A stretch of 64,000 nucleotides of DNA from Rhodoplanes sp. (GCF_013377085.1 NZ_JACAAX010000030.1:1-64000), one strand, 5' to 3'. Numbered from the stretch's first letter, positions 48,076 through 57,284 are shown. Numbers and translations are program-made. Notes: a model not told the origin generated them from the sequence alone.

Positions 48076-48672
48076 TCAGGCCTCCCCGAGCAGCGTCACC
48101 GAGCGCGGCAGCGCCGCGACGGCGGTGCCGGTCACCAGCAGCAGATCGACGCCGCGCGGAAACATTGCCCGGTTGGCGACCAGCCGGGCCGGAAAGTCAT
48201 TCGGCAAAGGCGCCGCCCTCAGGATCGCGCGGTCGGCAATGCCGGGTCCCGCGACGGCGAGCGGCGCGCCGGCGTCGAAGCTCCTCACCTGCAGGATCAG
48301 GGTCGCGGAGCAATCCGGATTCTCCAGGCTGCCGATGGCGAAGCTTTCGAACGGCGGCAGCCGCTCGGGATCGGCGACGATGGCGAAAGCCGCATCGGCC
48401 GGCGACGACACGATGGGCGCGCCGGTGTGGAAGCGCAGCCATGCGGCGACATCCGCCTGCGCGGCGAGCGGCGCATCGAGCCAAACCGGCGTGTCGCCGT
48501 CGAGCAAGGTGAGGGCGGCGGCGGCGGCAGCAGCAGAAAGCGGCGCCGGGGCCGCAATCGTGTCGATCAACGGCACGATCGTGCCCGGGCGCGCGAGCGC
48601 ATCCATCACGCCGCGGAACGTCGCCTGGGCGGCGAGCACCGGATCGGCAAAGCCGGCGAGCAGCGCGCCCAT
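48076..48672 (-). CDS. phnH: C-P lyase complex subunit PhnH
   Basis: 198 residues. GFADPVLAAQATFRGVMDAL then ARPGTIV is the family N-terminus, and CSATLILQVRSF with the late FPRGVDLLLVTGTAVAALPR is typical of PhnH. It is a structural partner in the PhnGHIJ core. It is packed tightly between phnG and phnI. Confidence 0.95.
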   Translation of the reverse strand: MGALLAGFADPVLAAQATFRGVMDALARPGTIVPLIDTIAAPAPLSAAAAAAALTLLDGDTPVWLDAPLAAQADVAAWLRFHTGAPIVSSPADAAFAIVADPERLPPFESFAIGSLENPDCSATLILQVRSFDAGAPLAVAGPGIADRAILRAAPLPNDFPARLVANRAMFPRGVDLLLVTGTAVAALPRSVTLLGEA

Positions 48673-48673
48673 C

Positions 48674-49198
48674 TCAGTCCTCCCCGCGCACCAGAGTGAA
48701 GAAGTCGACCCGTGTCGCCGCCGTGCGGGCCTCGGCGAGCTTTTGGACCTCGGCGAGCCGCGCTCGCAGCGGCGCGACGACCGCGCGCTCGATCACGGGT
48801 GCCGCATCGGTCTGCACCAGCGCGTCGCACAGCGCGACGAGGCGCGCCTTCTCGGGATCGCGCCCGAGCATGCAGGAAAATCCCGTCTCGCCGCTGGCGA
48901 GCCGCACGGCCGCCCGCGTCACGGTGGCCTCGCCCAGATTGAAGGCCTGGCCGTCGCCGCCGACGCGGCCCTGCACCATCACGAGGCCGATCTCGGGTCG
49001 CCGGATCATGTCGTGCTCCGGCACCGCGACCTGCGACACCAGAGCGGCGAGGTCGGTGGCCGAAGCCTCGACCAGCACGGCCATGACGGCGCGCCGCATC
49101 GCGACGCCGTTTGTCGAGACGCCGCTCATCGACACGTCGCTCGTCGCGACGTCGGTCGCGGCGGGATCGGAGGGTGAATGCACGGTCTGGGCTGGCAT
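48674..49198 (-). CDS. phnG: C-P lyase complex subunit PhnG
   Basis: 174 residues from ATG 49198; ATG 49204 is equally possible. The core runs from MRRAVMAVLVEASATDLAAL to RVDFFTLVRGED, matching PhnG. The first 30 or so residues form an extra Ala/Ser/Val-rich segment (TDVATSDVSMSGVSTNGVAM) not found in E. coli PhnG, so a later start (49129 or 49099) may be real. No Shine-Dalgarno sequence precedes the upstream ATGs because the PhnF operator abuts them, so leaderless translation is possible. Confidence 0.9.
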   Translation of the reverse strand: MPAQTVHSPSDPAATDVATSDVSMSGVSTNGVAMRRAVMAVLVEASATDLAALVSQVAVPEHDMIRRPEIGLVMVQGRVGGDGQAFNLGEATVTRAAVRLASGETGFSCMLGRDPEKARLVALCDALVQTDAAPVIERAVVAPLRARLAEVQKLAEARTAATRVDFFTLVRGED

Positions 49199-49204
49199 GA
49201 TCAT

Positions 49205-49226
49205 GTTGTCTATGATACTAGACAAC
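49205..49226. promoter_or_regulatory. PhnF operator with overlapping divergent -10 boxes
   Basis: GTTGTCTA-TGATAC-TAGACAAC: perfect 8-base arms around 6 bases, between divergent phnF and phnG. It contains TATGAT on the plus strand and TAGTAT on the minus strand, so one bound repressor dimer could block both promoters. TCTAxxxTAGA-like words are typical of HutC-type GntR operators including PhnF. Confidence 0.75.
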
Positions 49227-49264
49227 TTCGTAGCGCGCGCCTACGACCGAATGATGACAGGCCG

Positions 49265-50029
49265 ATGCGGTCCGTTTCCAGTCGCCCTCGATCCGCCCCG
49301 ACGACCGCGGTCGCCGAGACCATGCCGGGCGTCACGCTGTGGCGCCAGGTCGCCGACCAGATCGCCGACGAGATTTCGCGGGGCACCTACGCGACCGGCA
49401 CCAAGCTGCCGGCCGAGACGGACATCGCCGAGCTCTACCGGGTCAACCGCCACACGGTGCGGCGCGCGCTGGCGGCGTTGCGCGAGCGCGGCCTGGTGCG
49501 GCCGGCGCGCGGCAGCGGCACATTTGTGGAGGCGCCGCGGCTCGCCTATCCGATCGGCGCGCGCACGCGCTTCTCGCAGATCGTCGGCGCCAGCGGCCGG
49601 CAGGCCGGCGGCCGGCTGATCGCCAGCGCCGTCGAGCCGGCGCCGCCCGGGATCGCCCGGCGGCTCGGCCTCGCCCGCGGCGCCCTGGTGGTGCGGCTGG
49701 AGCTGATGCGGCACGCCGACCGGGTGCCGCTCTGCATCGCCACCACATGTCTTTGCGCGCGACGATTTCCCGATGCGGCGAAAATCTATGCGGCGAAGCG
49801 CTCCATCACGGCGACGCTGGCGCAGCTCGGCGTGAAGGACTATCGGCGCGCCAGCACGCGGGTGACGGCCGGCGCCGTCGACCTCGGCGACGCGGCGCGG
49901 CTCGACCTGCGGCCGGGCAGCCCGATCCTGCTGGTCGACAGCGTCGACGTCGATCATGCAGGCAGGCCGGTCCTCACCACCCGGGCGCGCTTCGCCGCCG
50001 AGCGGGTCGAGCTGGTGATCGAGAGCTGA
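49265..50029 (+). CDS. phnF: PhnF, GntR/HutC family repressor of the phn operon
   Basis: 254 residues. Winged helix: WRQVADQIADEISRGTYATG then LPAETDIAELYRVNRHTVRR. UTRA ligand-binding domain from about residue 95 (FSQIVGASGRQAGGRLIASA to LTTRARFAAERVELVIES). It is divergent from phnG and convergent with phnE2. It likely represses the locus in the absence of a phosphonate or a phosphate signal. The ATG at 49265 is taken; longer in-frame starts would run into the operator. Confidence 0.93.
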   Translation: MRSVSSRPRSAPTTAVAETMPGVTLWRQVADQIADEISRGTYATGTKLPAETDIAELYRVNRHTVRRALAALRERGLVRPARGSGTFVEAPRLAYPIGARTRFSQIVGASGRQAGGRLIASAVEPAPPGIARRLGLARGALVVRLELMRHADRVPLCIATTCLCARRFPDAAKIYAAKRSITATLAQLGVKDYRRASTRVTAGAVDLGDAARLDLRPGSPILLVDSVDVDHAGRPVLTTRARFAAERVELVIES

Positions 50030-50038
50030 GCCCCGGCG

Positions 50039-50902
50039 TCAGCCAGCCCCGACCGTGCTGCGGCCGATGATCGCGAAGCGCAGCCGGCCCGACACCCAGT
50101 CGATCACCGCGACCGTGACCAGGATCAGCAGCACCAGGAACGCGACTTGGCCCCACTCCAGCACCCGGATCTGCTCGGCGAGGTGCAGCCCGATGCCGCC
50201 GGCCCCGACGATCCCGATGATGGTGGCGGAGCGCGTGTTGGACTCGAAATAATAGAGCACCTGACTGGCGATCACCGGCACCACCTGCGGGACCAGGCCG
50301 TAGCGCACCGCATGCAGCGCCGATCCGCCCGCCGCGACCACCCCCTCGACGGGCTTCCGGTCGGCGTTCTCGATCGCTTCGGAAAACAGCTTGCCGAACG
50401 AGCCGGTGTCGGAGGCCGCGATGGCGAGAATACCGGCGAACGGCCCGAGCCCGACCACGTTGATGAAGATCAGGGCCCAGATCAGCACGTCGACGCCCCG
50501 CACCGTGTCGAGCAGGCGCCGCACGGCGAAGTGGGCGAAGACGTTGGGGATGACGTTCTTGGCCGCGAGCAGGCCGAGCGGAAATGCGATCGCGGCCGCG
50601 ATCAGCGTGCCGAGAAAGGCGATCGCCAACGTCTCGGCGAGCGCATGCAGGAAAACGACCAGATGCGTCCCCGGCGTCGGCGGGAACATCGCTCCGACGA
50701 TATTGGCGATCTGCACCAGGCCGCTGCCGAACCGGGCGAGCGAGACGTCGAGCCGCCACACCGCGAGCGCAGCCAGTGCCGCCAGGACGACGACGACGGC
50801 GATTGCGGTCAGCCGCCGGGCGAGCACGCCGTCGAACAGGTCGGAATGGCGGGCCCGGAGCGCGTCGGCATTGGCCACGGCAATTCGGCGAAGCGGGCTC
50901 AC
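50039..50902 (-). CDS. phnE: Phosphonate ABC transporter permease, second copy
   Basis: 287 residues, GTG start whose GTGA overlaps the stop of the first phnE. About six membrane spans. RRLLDTVRGVDVLIWALIFI and the loop EGVVAAGGSALHAVRYGLVP (EAA-type motif) are PhnE hallmarks, as is IIGIVGAGGIGLHLAEQIRV. It pairs with the first PhnE as a heterodimer. It is the last gene of the leftward phnCDEE operon. Confidence 0.95.
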   Translation of the reverse strand: MSPLRRIAVANADALRARHSDLFDGVLARRLTAIAVVVVLAALAALAVWRLDVSLARFGSGLVQIANIVGAMFPPTPGTHLVVFLHALAETLAIAFLGTLIAAAIAFPLGLLAAKNVIPNVFAHFAVRRLLDTVRGVDVLIWALIFINVVGLGPFAGILAIAASDTGSFGKLFSEAIENADRKPVEGVVAAGGSALHAVRYGLVPQVVPVIASQVLYYFESNTRSATIIGIVGAGGIGLHLAEQIRVLEWGQVAFLVLLILVTVAVIDWVSGRLRFAIIGRSTVGAG

Positions 50903-51783
50903 GGGCGTTGCTCCAGGCCGATCAGCCGATGGCGGAGCTGCTCGGTGGCGAGATCGATGATCATCACGGTGGCGATGATCAGCAGCAGCATGGCGGAGAC
51001 GTCCGTGTAGTAGAACTTGCGGATCGCCACCATCAGGTCGGTCCCGATGCCGCCGGCGCCGACGAAGCCCATCACGGCGGCGCTCCTCACATTGATCTCG
51101 AAGCGCAGCAGCGCGTAGGAGGCGAAGTTCGACAGCACCTGCGGCAGCACGGCGAAGCGGATGCTGGTGAGCCGGCCGGCGCCGGTGGCGACCGCGCCCT
51201 CGACCGGCTTCATGTCGATATTCTCCACCACCTCGGCGAACAGCTTGCCGAGCGCACCCATGGTGTGGATGGCGAGCGCCAGCACGCCGGGCAGCGCGCC
51301 GAGGCCGAACGCCATGACGAACAGCAGAGCAAACACCAGCTCCGGGACGGTGCGGCAGAACTCGAGCAGACGCCGCGCCGCGAAGCGCAGCCACAGGCGC
51401 TTTTCGAGATTGGCGCTGGCGGCGAAGCACAGCACGAAGGCGCCGACGGCGCCGAGCAGCGTGCCCAGATAGGCGATCAGCAGCGTGTCGCCGAGCAGCA
51501 GCAGCCAGCCGTCGAGATTCCAGAACCATTCGGCGAGATCGGAACCGAGCGTCGCCAGCGCGAGCGGCGGCGTCAGGTTCCACACATAGGCGGGAAGCCG
51601 ATGGCTGTTGGCGAGAAACTTCTCGATGTCGACCTCGCCGCCGATCCCGGCCAGCACGATGGCGCCGGCGAGCAGCACGACGCCGAGCACGACGCGCGCG
51701 CGACGCGCCCCCACCGCCTCGCGGTAGTGGTCGAGCGCACGCGCGGCCTGCTCGGGCGGCAGCCGGACGAGGGTCGAGGCCAT
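50899..51783 (-). CDS. phnE: Phosphonate ABC transporter permease, first copy
   Basis: 294 residues. A membrane-spanning N-terminus (RVVLGVVLLAGAIVLAGIGG), the segment RRLLEFCRTVPELVFALLFV and the coupling loop EGAVATGAGRLTSIRFAVLP are followed by VMGFVGAGGIGTDLMVAIRK. It lies 70 bases after phnD, with an mRNA hairpin between (51819-51838). Confidence 0.95.
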   Translation of the reverse strand: MASTLVRLPPEQAARALDHYREAVGARRARVVLGVVLLAGAIVLAGIGGEVDIEKFLANSHRLPAYVWNLTPPLALATLGSDLAEWFWNLDGWLLLLGDTLLIAYLGTLLGAVGAFVLCFAASANLEKRLWLRFAARRLLEFCRTVPELVFALLFVMAFGLGALPGVLALAIHTMGALGKLFAEVVENIDMKPVEGAVATGAGRLTSIRFAVLPQVLSNFASYALLRFEINVRSAAVMGFVGAGGIGTDLMVAIRKFYYTDVSAMLLLIIATVMIIDLATEQLRHRLIGLEQRP

Positions 51784-51818
51784 GGGGCGGGCTGACAGCG
51801 GGGATGTGCACAGTGAGC

Positions 51819-51838
51819 GGGGCGGCGGGCGCCGCCCC
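51819..51838 (-). other. Intercistronic stem-loop between phnD and phnE
   Basis: GGGGCGGC-GGGC-GCCGCCCC is a perfect 8-bp stem just past the phnD stop codon on the leftward transcript, with no T-run in that direction. Such hairpins after binding-protein genes protect the 3' end and raise the binding protein above the permeases. That role is inferred from position. Confidence 0.5.
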
Positions 51839-51853
51839 GTTTTCATCGGCGCA

Positions 51854-52768
51854 TCAGGACGCGCGCTTCTTCTTGCGCAGCTCGTCGACGAACTTGATCA
51901 GCTCGACCACCGGCTCGTACTCCTTGTGGGTGACGGCCACGAAGGGGAGCTGCTTGCCCTCGTAGATCGCGTTGAAGGCCGCCGGATCCTTGGTCGCGAC
52001 CTCGAGCACCGCGGTGCGGATCGCCGCCTTGAGGTTGTCGGGGAGCGTCGTCAGATAGGCCATCGGCGAGTTGACGATCAGGTCCGACTTGAAGACGATG
52101 CGGAAGTCCTCGGCCTTGGCCATGTTCTTGCGCGCCATGCGCAGGAGGTTCGACTCCGTCTCGTCGTTCCACCAGTTGAAGGCGGCGTCGCAGGTGCCCT
52201 GCTGGACGCCGATCACCGCGTTCTCGTGGCTGCCGGCATAGACGATCTTGCCGAAGAAGGCCTCCGGATCGATGCCCATCTTGTTCATGGCGTAGCGCGG
52301 CACGTTGTTGCCGGAGGTCGAGTTCGGGTCGACCAGGCAGAGGTTCTTGCCTTGGAGATCCTGCACGCTCTTGTAGGGCGAATCGGCCTTCACGTAGAGC
52401 ACCGAGTAGTAGCCCTTGGTGCCGTCGGCGCTGACCTCGATGGCGAAGGGCTCGATCTGGGCACCGGTGATGTAGGCGCGCGCGTACGACGCAGGGCCGT
52501 ACATGGCGATGTGGATGTTGCCGGCGCGCTGGCCCTCGACCACGGCGGCGTAGTCGTTGGCGATGCGCAGCGTCACCTTCACGCCGAGCTCCTTGGAGAG
52601 ATAGGCGACGAAGGGCGTCCAGCGGTCGGTGGTGCCGGAGGCGTTCTCGTCCGGGATCTTGGCGAACACCAGCTCCGGATACTTGGCCTTGTAGTCCTGC
52701 GCCTGGACGGCGGAGCCGAGGGCGGCGAGCGCCATCGCGCCGGCGACGAGGGTGCGACGATCGAGCAT
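51854..52768 (-). CDS. phnD: Phosphonate ABC transporter substrate-binding protein
   Basis: 304 residues. Signal peptide MLDRRTLVAGAMALAALGSA ending at VQAQ. Ligand loops typical of PhnD are present: FAKIPDENASGTTDRW, AMYGPASYARAY, LVDPNSTSGNNVPRYAM and CDAAFNWWND. It binds alkylphosphonates in the periplasm. It lies 57 bases after phnC. Confidence 0.96.
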   Translation of the reverse strand: MLDRRTLVAGAMALAALGSAVQAQDYKAKYPELVFAKIPDENASGTTDRWTPFVAYLSKELGVKVTLRIANDYAAVVEGQRAGNIHIAMYGPASYARAYITGAQIEPFAIEVSADGTKGYYSVLYVKADSPYKSVQDLQGKNLCLVDPNSTSGNNVPRYAMNKMGIDPEAFFGKIVYAGSHENAVIGVQQGTCDAAFNWWNDETESNLLRMARKNMAKAEDFRIVFKSDLIVNSPMAYLTTLPDNLKAAIRTAVLEVATKDPAAFNAIYEGKQLPFVAVTHKEYEPVVELIKFVDELRKKKRAS

Positions 52769-52825
52769 GGTTTGCGTCTCCTGCTGCAGAATGTCGAAGA
52801 GAAGCTGGACGTTTGCGGCGCGGCC

Positions 52826-53641
52826 TCAGGCCGCGGCGGCTTCGCCCAGTGCCGCCTCGGGCAGATCCGGCTGCGGCGCGCGGGCGGCGCCGTCCAGAAC
52901 CTGGTCGGAGTCGAGGCCGTAGATGTCGCGGGCGAGCGCGTCGGTGAGCGCGACCGGCGCGCCGTCGAACACGATCCGTCCCGCCGCCATGCCGATCAGC
53001 CGGTCGCAATAGGCGCGGGCGATGTCGAGCGAATGCAGGTTGCACAGCACCGTGATGCCGAAATGCTTGTTGATCCGCAGCAGCGCATCCATCACGACGC
53101 GGGTGTTGCGCGGATCGAGCGAGGCGATCGGCTCGTCGGCGAGGATGATCTCGGGCTCCTGCACGAGCGCGCGGGCGATGGCGACGCGCTGCTGCTGGCC
53201 GCCGGAGAGATGCTCGGCGCGCCGCGCCGCCAGCGGCGCGATGTCGAACTGCTCGAGCGCCGAGAGCGCCACCAGCTTGTCGTCGTCCGGCCACAGGCCG
53301 GCGAGCGAGCGCCACGCCGGAACCGTGGCGATGCGGCCCATCAGCACATTGGTGAGCACGTCGAGCCGACCGACCAGGTTGAACTGCTGGAAGATCATCG
53401 CGGCGCGGCGCCGCCAGCGCCGCAGGTCGCTGCCCGTAAGCGCCGTCACGTCCTGGCCGTCGAAGCGGATGCGGCCGGCGCTCGGATCGACCAGCCGATT
53501 GATCATGCGCAGCAGCGTCGACTTGCCGGCGCCGGACGGCCCGATCACGCCGACGAAGGCGCCGCGCTCGACCGCGAAGCTCGCGCCGCTCACGGCATGG
53601 AGGTTTCCGAAACGACGCGTCAGGCCTTCGACGACGAGCAT
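52826..53641 (-). CDS. phnC: Phosphonate ABC transporter ATP-binding protein
   Basis: 271 residues. Walker [22 protein letters not shown]-loop [20 protein letters not shown] (the PhnC-type wording), signature [19 protein letters not shown], Walker [14 protein letters not shown]. First gene of phnCDEE, read away from the divergent acyltransferase gene, with a Pho-box-like sequence between. Confidence 0.96.
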   Translation of the reverse strand: MLVVEGLTRRFGNLHAVSGASFAVERGAFVGVIGPSGAGKSTLLRMINRLVDPSAGRIRFDGQDVTALTGSDLRRWRRRAAMIFQQFNLVGRLDVLTNVLMGRIATVPAWRSLAGLWPDDDKLVALSALEQFDIAPLAARRAEHLSGGQQQRVAIARALVQEPEIILADEPIASLDPRNTRVVMDALLRINKHFGITVLCNLHSLDIARAYCDRLIGMAAGRIVFDGAPVALTDALARDIYGLDSDQVLDGAARAPQPDLPEAALGEAAAA

Positions 53642-53726
53642 GGGCGATCCTCTCGCCTGATGACTAGCGGGATCGCTCGACAGTCGTGTGACGGCTTTTC
53701 ACGATCTCGTTTGTCGACGGCGCCGA

Positions 53727-53755
53727 TCGTCATCCGATCGACATCAGACCGTCAT
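53727..53755 (+). promoter_or_regulatory. Pho box-like direct repeats between phnC and the acyltransferase gene
   Basis: Three heptamers with exact 11-base spacing, TCGTCAT (53727-53733), TCGACAT (53738-53744) and CCGTCAT (53749-53755), match 5, 4 and 6 of 7 positions of the PhoB half-site CTGTCAT. They are oriented toward the rightward acyltransferase-phnM2 operon. Binding would make the locus respond to phosphate starvation. Confidence 0.6.
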
Positions 53756-53822
53756 CAAAGCATGATCAGCGCATGGCCTCGATCGGCTCGGTTCATTCGA
53801 TCGGGACGCCGCAGATACCGCA

Positions 53823-54485
53823 ATGACAAAACTCCTTTCGACCACGCCGCTCGTCGACCCGACCGCGACGGTCGGCGACAGCCGGCTCGGCGCCTACACC
53901 GAGGTGGGGGCACGAACCAAGCTGCTCGAGGTCGCGCTCGGCGACTACTCCTACGTCGTCAACGACAGCGACATCGCCTATGCGACGATCGGCAAGTTCT
54001 GCTCGATCGCAGCGATGACGCGGATCAATCCGGGCAACCATCCGATGCATCGGCCCACCCAGGCGCATTTCACCTACCGGGCCAGCACCTATTTTCCCGG
54101 CGAGGCCGACGACGAGGCGTTCTTCGCCTGGCGGCGCACCCACGCCGTCACGCTCGGGCACGACGTGTGGATCGGCCATGGCGCGATCGTGCTGGCCGGT
54201 CGCAACATCGGCACCGGCGCCGTGGTCGCGGCCGGCGCGGTCGTCACCAAGGACGTGCCGGACTACGCGATCGTCGCCGGCAATCCGGCCCGGATGGTGC
54301 GCCGGCGCTTTTCGGAGGAGATCGCGGCACGGCTGCAGCACCTCGCCTGGTGGGACTGGGACCACGACCGCCTGCGCGCTGCGCTCCCGGATTTCCGGCG
54401 GCTCGATATCGAGGACTTCCTGGAGACGTACGAGGCGCACGAACCGGAGGCGGCGGAGCGCGCCATCTCGGCGGTCGGACCATGA
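53823..54485 (+). CDS. Left-handed beta-helix (hexapeptide) acyltransferase of phn loci
   Basis: 220 residues. Hexapeptide turns are seen at [20 protein letters not shown] and again at [20 protein letters not shown] then [20 protein letters not shown]. The catalytic His lies in [11 protein letters not shown], as in xenobiotic (chloramphenicol-type) acetyltransferases. Members of this branch are commonly encoded with C-P lyase genes. The acceptor is unknown and may be an aminophosphonate or a sugar phosphate. It overlaps phnM2 by four bases. Confidence 0.88.
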   Translation: MTKLLSTTPLVDPTATVGDSRLGAYTEVGARTKLLEVALGDYSYVVNDSDIAYATIGKFCSIAAMTRINPGNHPMHRPTQAHFTYRASTYFPGEADDEAFFAWRRTHAVTLGHDVWIGHGAIVLAGRNIGTGAVVAAGAVVTKDVPDYAIVAGNPARMVRRRFSEEIAARLQHLAWWDWDHDRLRAALPDFRRLDIEDFLETYEAHEPEAAERAISAVGP

Positions 54486-55693
54486 GACTCATGGCGCGCA
54501 CTGCGGCCGGCCTCACGATCGCGGATGGCCAGTGCCTGATCGACGACGGCTTCGTCACCGAGACGATCGCGGCCTCACCCGACGGCCTCGCCGTTGCGCC
54601 GGAGGTCGCGGATGATTGCGTCGTCGACGCGAGCGGGCTGCTGGTGCTGCCCGGCATCGTCGACATCCACGGTGACGCCTTCGAGCGCCAGATCATGCCG
54701 CGGCCCGGCGTCGACTTTCCGATCGACGTCGCGCTCGCCGACAGCGATCGCCAGGCGGTCGCCAACGGCATCACCACGGTGTTCCACGGCGTCACCTGGT
54801 CGTGGGAGCCGGGCCTGCGCGGACCCGACAATGCGCGTCGGCTGCTCGCCGCGATCGAGCGGCTGCGGCCGACGCTTTCGGCCGACACGCGCTTTCATCT
54901 GCGCCACGAAGTGTTCAATCTCGACGCCGAAGCGACGATCGTGGAATGGCTCTCCGACAAGCGGATCGACATCCTGGCCTTCAACGACCACATGGCCGCG
55001 ACAGCCGAGGGCATGACCCGCAAGCAGAGCCTCGCCCGCATGGTCGAGCGGTCCGGCGTTTCGCGCGAGGAGTTCCTGCGGATCGCCGCGCGTGTCCGCG
55101 AGCGCCGGAGCGAGGTGCCCGGCTCGGTGGCGCGGATCGCGGCCGCAGCCGAGGCATGTGGCGTGCCGATGCTGTCGCACGACGATGCGAGCCCGGAGCA
55201 GCGCCTTCATTATCGCGCGCTCGGCTGCCGGGTCGCCGAGTTCCCGACCACGTTGGAGACCGCCCAGGAGGCGGCGGCGGGCGGCGACGCCATCGTGCTC
55301 GGCGCGCCCAATGTGGTGCGCGGCGGCAGCCACACGGGCTGGACCCGGGCGAGCGACATGATCGCGCAAGGCCTGTGCTCGGTGCTCGCCTCCGACTATT
55401 ACTATCCGGCCCAGTTGCTCGCCGCGTTCCGGTTGGCGGCGGACGGGACGCTGCCGCTGGCGCGCGCCTGGGCCCTGGTCTCGGCGGCGCCCGCCGCCGC
55501 GGCCGGGCTGCTCGATCGTGGCCGCATCGCGCCCGGCCTGCGCGCCGACCTCCTGCTGGTCGACGCCACGGCGCAGCGGCCCCGGCTGGTCGCGACCATC
55601 GCGGCCGGCCGCATCGTCCATCTGGTCGAGGCGGATCGCCTGATGCGCGCTCCCGCGCGCCACCCGGCCCGCCTGCAAGGAGCTCTGCCGTGA
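54482..55693 (+). CDS. Second PhnM-like triphosphate diphosphatase
   Basis: 403 residues. [20 protein letters not shown] is the first metal site, [20 protein letters not shown] the His-Asp site and [19 protein letters not shown] the last. All PhnM ligands appear present, yet the sequence is clearly diverged from the phnM at 42944. It is coupled to the acyltransferase before it (ATGA) and the 2H phosphoesterase after it (GTGA). It may act on a different ribose phosphonate or be a specialised paralogue. Confidence 0.9.
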   Translation: MRLMARTAAGLTIADGQCLIDDGFVTETIAASPDGLAVAPEVADDCVVDASGLLVLPGIVDIHGDAFERQIMPRPGVDFPIDVALADSDRQAVANGITTVFHGVTWSWEPGLRGPDNARRLLAAIERLRPTLSADTRFHLRHEVFNLDAEATIVEWLSDKRIDILAFNDHMAATAEGMTRKQSLARMVERSGVSREEFLRIAARVRERRSEVPGSVARIAAAAEACGVPMLSHDDASPEQRLHYRALGCRVAEFPTTLETAQEAAAGGDAIVLGAPNVVRGGSHTGWTRASDMIAQGLCSVLASDYYYPAQLLAAFRLAADGTLPLARAWALVSAAPAAAAGLLDRGRIAPGLRADLLLVDATAQRPRLVATIAAGRIVHLVEADRLMRAPARHPARLQGALP

Positions 55694-56415
55694 GCGGCGC
55701 GCCACGCTATGCCATCTATTTCGTCCCGCCGCCCGACGGCGTTCTGTACCGGCTGGGCCGCGCGCTGCTCGGCTACGACGTCTACACGGGCGCGGATGTG
55801 CCGCCGCCCGTCGACGCCGACCTGCCGGCCGACTGGGCCACGCTGACCGAGGAGCCGCGGCGCTACGGCTTTCACGCCACCCTGAAGGCGCCGTTCCGGC
55901 TGGCGCCGGGCTGCGACGAAGCCGGCCTGCGCGACGCGGTGCAGCGGGTCGCCGCCGAGCAGCCCGACATTCCGTCGATCCGCCCGGTGGTGCGCAGCAT
56001 CGGCGGCTTCGTCGCGATCGTGCCGGACGTCCGGGTGCCCGCGCTCGACCGGCTCGCCGCCGACTGCGTCACCCGGCTCGACCGCTTCCGCGCTCCGCTC
56101 ACGGCCGCCGAACGCGCCCGGCGGCTGACCTCGATCGCCGGCGAACGCGAGCGTGAGAACCTCGAGCAGTGGGGCTATCCCTACGTGTTCGCCGAGTTCC
56201 GCTTCCACATGACGCTGACGGGCCGCCTGCCCGACGAACGCCGCCCGGCCGTCATGGAGCAGATGACGGGCCTCGTGGAGAAGCGTCACGGCCGCGGACC
56301 GCTGGCGATCGACCGGATCGTGCTGCTGCGGCAAGACACGCCGGACGCTCGCTTCCGCGTGCTCGTCACCGCGCCGCTGTGCGAGCGCGCGACAGCGCCG
56401 GCGCAGCCCGGCTGA
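55690..56415 (+). CDS. DUF1045 2H-phosphoesterase of phn loci
   Basis: 241 residues, GTG start overlapping the phnM2 stop codon. The two HxT motifs of the 2H superfamily are clear: RYGFHATLKAPFRL (about residue 60) and FRFHMTLTG (about 170). 2H enzymes open cyclic phosphates or ligate RNA ends. In the C-P lyase pathway the cyclic product 5-phosphoribosyl 1,2-cyclic phosphate must be opened, normally by PhnP, which is not in this window. This protein is a candidate replacement, by inference only. Confidence 0.88.
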   Translation: MSGAPRYAIYFVPPPDGVLYRLGRALLGYDVYTGADVPPPVDADLPADWATLTEEPRRYGFHATLKAPFRLAPGCDEAGLRDAVQRVAAEQPDIPSIRPVVRSIGGFVAIVPDVRVPALDRLAADCVTRLDRFRAPLTAAERARRLTSIAGERERENLEQWGYPYVFAEFRFHMTLTGRLPDERRPAVMEQMTGLVEKRHGRGPLAIDRIVLLRQDTPDARFRVLVTAPLCERATAPAQPG

Positions 56416-56442
56416 ACGACCGGACCGACCGAGGAGCCGCCA

Positions 56443-57054
56443 ATGGCGAGGATCACCACCATCGCTGAGCTCGAAGCGATCTACGGCGCGACCGACGAGA
56501 CCTCGACCGTGAAGGAGGTCGACCGGATCACGCCGCAGTATCGGGTCCTGATCGAGCACTCGCCCTTCGTCGTGCTGGCCACCGCCGGACCCGAGGGGCT
56601 CGACTGCTCGCCGCGCGGCGACCGCGGCGAGGTGGTGCGAATCCACGACGAGCGGACCCTGATGCTGCCGGACCGGCGCGGCAACAACCGCGCCGATTCG
56701 CTCCGCAACATCGTGCGCGACCCCCGCGTCGGGCTCTTGTTCCTGATCCCCGGCATCGGCAACACGCTGCGGGTGAACGGCCGCGCCTGCGTCACCACCG
56801 ACGCCGAGCTGACGACCTCCTTCGCGGTCGACGGCAAGGCGCCCCGCTCCGTGGTCGTCGTCGCGGTCGAGACCGTGTTCTTCCAGTGCGCCCGCGCGAT
56901 CGTCCGCTCCGCCCTGTGGAATCCCGCCCTGCATGTCGATCCCACGACGCTACCGACGCCGGGGCAGATCCTCGCGGCGCTCAGCGCCGGCCGGGTCGGC
57001 GGCGACGACTACGACCAAGCTTGGCCCGCGCGGGCGCAGCGCACCCTGTGGTGA
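56443..57054 (+). CDS. Pyridoxamine 5'-phosphate oxidase-like FMN-binding protein
   Basis: 203 residues. The split-barrel core is shown by PFVVLATAGPEGLDCSPRGD, TLMLPDRRGNNRADSLRNIV and VGLLFLIPGIGNTLRVNGRA, the wording of the MSMEG_1061-type flavin family. The late FFQCARAIVRSALWNP is the substrate-side motif. Function unknown; related proteins bind FMN or F420. It lies 27 bases past the 2H gene and could be co-transcribed. Confidence 0.88.
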   Translation: MARITTIAELEAIYGATDETSTVKEVDRITPQYRVLIEHSPFVVLATAGPEGLDCSPRGDRGEVVRIHDERTLMLPDRRGNNRADSLRNIVRDPRVGLLFLIPGIGNTLRVNGRACVTTDAELTTSFAVDGKAPRSVVVVAVETVFFQCARAIVRSALWNPALHVDPTTLPTPGQILAALSAGRVGGDDYDQAWPARAQRTLW

Positions 57055-57284
57055 TCCCGGCGGCGGCGGTCCTCGACCGCGCAAGCCGACGCGACTGCTC
57101 GCATGAGGTGGCTTCGCCGGACCGGCGTCCGCAGCCGAAAATAAAGTCCGGTACGGTTGTCGGGTCGACGCCGGACCGTGCGTCCTCGACGATGACGCGC
57201 CGCCGTCCGGCCCGGGCGGCGGCTCAAAGCAAGCGGGCCCGGAACGACCGAAACCTCATCGCAACGGCCAGAGGAGAGCCAACG

